This document shows positions 7,298 to 7,578 of a stretch of DNA of 7,578 nucleotides, piece by piece (the first letter of the stretch is position 1; each line of letters begins with the position of its first letter). Origin of the DNA: Fidelibacterota bacterium. Its GTDB lineage: Bacteria; Fidelibacterota; Marinisomatia; Marinisomatales; UBA8229. The stretch lies in contig DPYO01000032.1 of the NCBI GenBank assembly GCA_003535775.1, positions 1 through 7,578 on the forward strand, read 5' to 3'. The position numbers and the translations under genes are program-made. The notes beneath the pieces were generated by a model. That model saw only the letters and a program-made list of their open reading frames with translations. It was not told the DNA's origin and did not search any database.

Positions 7298-7578
7298 CTA
7301 CCTTTTTTCGGTTATTCTTGATGCTTTACCAGTCAGTTTTTTCAAATAGTTCAGTTTTGCACGACGCACTTTTCCACGACGGTCAACTGTAATGGAGGCA
7401 ATCAGTGGAGAGTGTAGAGGAAATATTCTTTCTACTCCGACCCCTCCGGATATTTTCCAGACTGTGAAGGTCTCCTCTATTCCTCCACCTTTTCGCCCAA
7501 TTACTACTCCCTTGAAACGCTGAATCCTCTCTTTGCCTCCTTCCACGACTCGGAAATCCACGGATACCGTATCTCCAG
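7298..7578 (-). CDS. rplS: 50S ribosomal protein L19, partial (5' end beyond window)
   Basis: L19 is a structural protein of the large ribosomal subunit located at the 30S-50S interface. The visible 93 codons cover most of the protein and run to its natural TAG stop. Family landmarks, in order, are GDTVSVDFRVVEGGKERIQ at the right edge, FKGVVIGRKGGGIEETFTV, KISGGVGVERIFPLHSP, and the basic tail RRGKVRRAKLNYLKKLTGKA. The reading frame continues past the right edge as GDTVSV. The GTG at 7559-7561 is therefore the internal Val codon of VDFRVVEGG and not the start; roughly the first 20 residues are missing. In most bacteria rplS is the last gene of rpsP-rimM-trmD-rplS, which agrees with the terminator immediately downstream. 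Confidence 0.97.
   Translation of the reverse strand, partial: GDTVSVDFRVVEGGKERIQRFKGVVIGRKGGGIEETFTVWKISGGVGVERIFPLHSPLIASITVDRRGKVRRAKLNYLKKLTGKASRITEKR

Noticed and set aside
7298..7561. GTG at 7559-7561 as the rplS start
   Set aside because: The conserved L19 sequence continues upstream in frame (GDTVSV before DFRVVEGG), so this GTG is an internal valine codon and the gene is cut by the right edge.

Overview
The window is a compact, AT-rich bacterial chromosome segment. Every supported gene lies on the minus strand, so transcription runs from the right edge to the left. In that order the genes are: the 3' part of rplS (ribosomal protein L19), a strong intrinsic terminator, a 12-helix major facilitator (MFS) transporter, selA, selB, mutS, and the first 40 codons of an exported protein cut by the left edge. 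No RNA gene, insertion sequence, CRISPR array or integrase was seen, and no gap between genes exceeds about 100 bases.

Organism: selA and selB show that the cell can insert selenocysteine, which most Bacteroidota cannot do. Shine-Dalgarno sites are weak or absent before the transporter and selA. The left-edge protein starts with a signal peptide followed by a segment resembling the start of PorV/PorQ-type outer-membrane proteins. Together these suggest a Gram-negative member of the wider FCB assemblage, perhaps a Marinimicrobia-like lineage. This is inference from gene style, not a phylogenetic result.

Layout: rplS normally ends the rpsP-rimM-trmD-rplS operon, and here it is followed within 20 bases by a 10-bp hairpin with an eight-T tract. 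The transporter follows, then a 49-base gap, then three tightly packed genes. selA and selB are 3 bases apart. selB and mutS overlap as GTGA, so the selB stop (TGA) sits inside the mutS start (GTG). SelA converts Ser-tRNA(Sec) to Sec-tRNA(Sec), and SelB delivers it to the ribosome at recoded UGA codons. MutS is a complete mismatch-repair sensor with no known mechanistic tie to selenium. selC (tRNA-Sec) and selD are not in the window.

The most unusual structure is an exact 17-bp direct repeat flanking the transporter gene, at 6011-6027 and 7267-7283. One copy contains an arm of the rplS terminator; the other lies just upstream of the selA start codon. This suggests that the transporter was inserted between rplS and selA, or that a leader/terminator segment was duplicated. 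The individual genes otherwise look like ordinary, intact family members, and I see no convincing undescribed system here.
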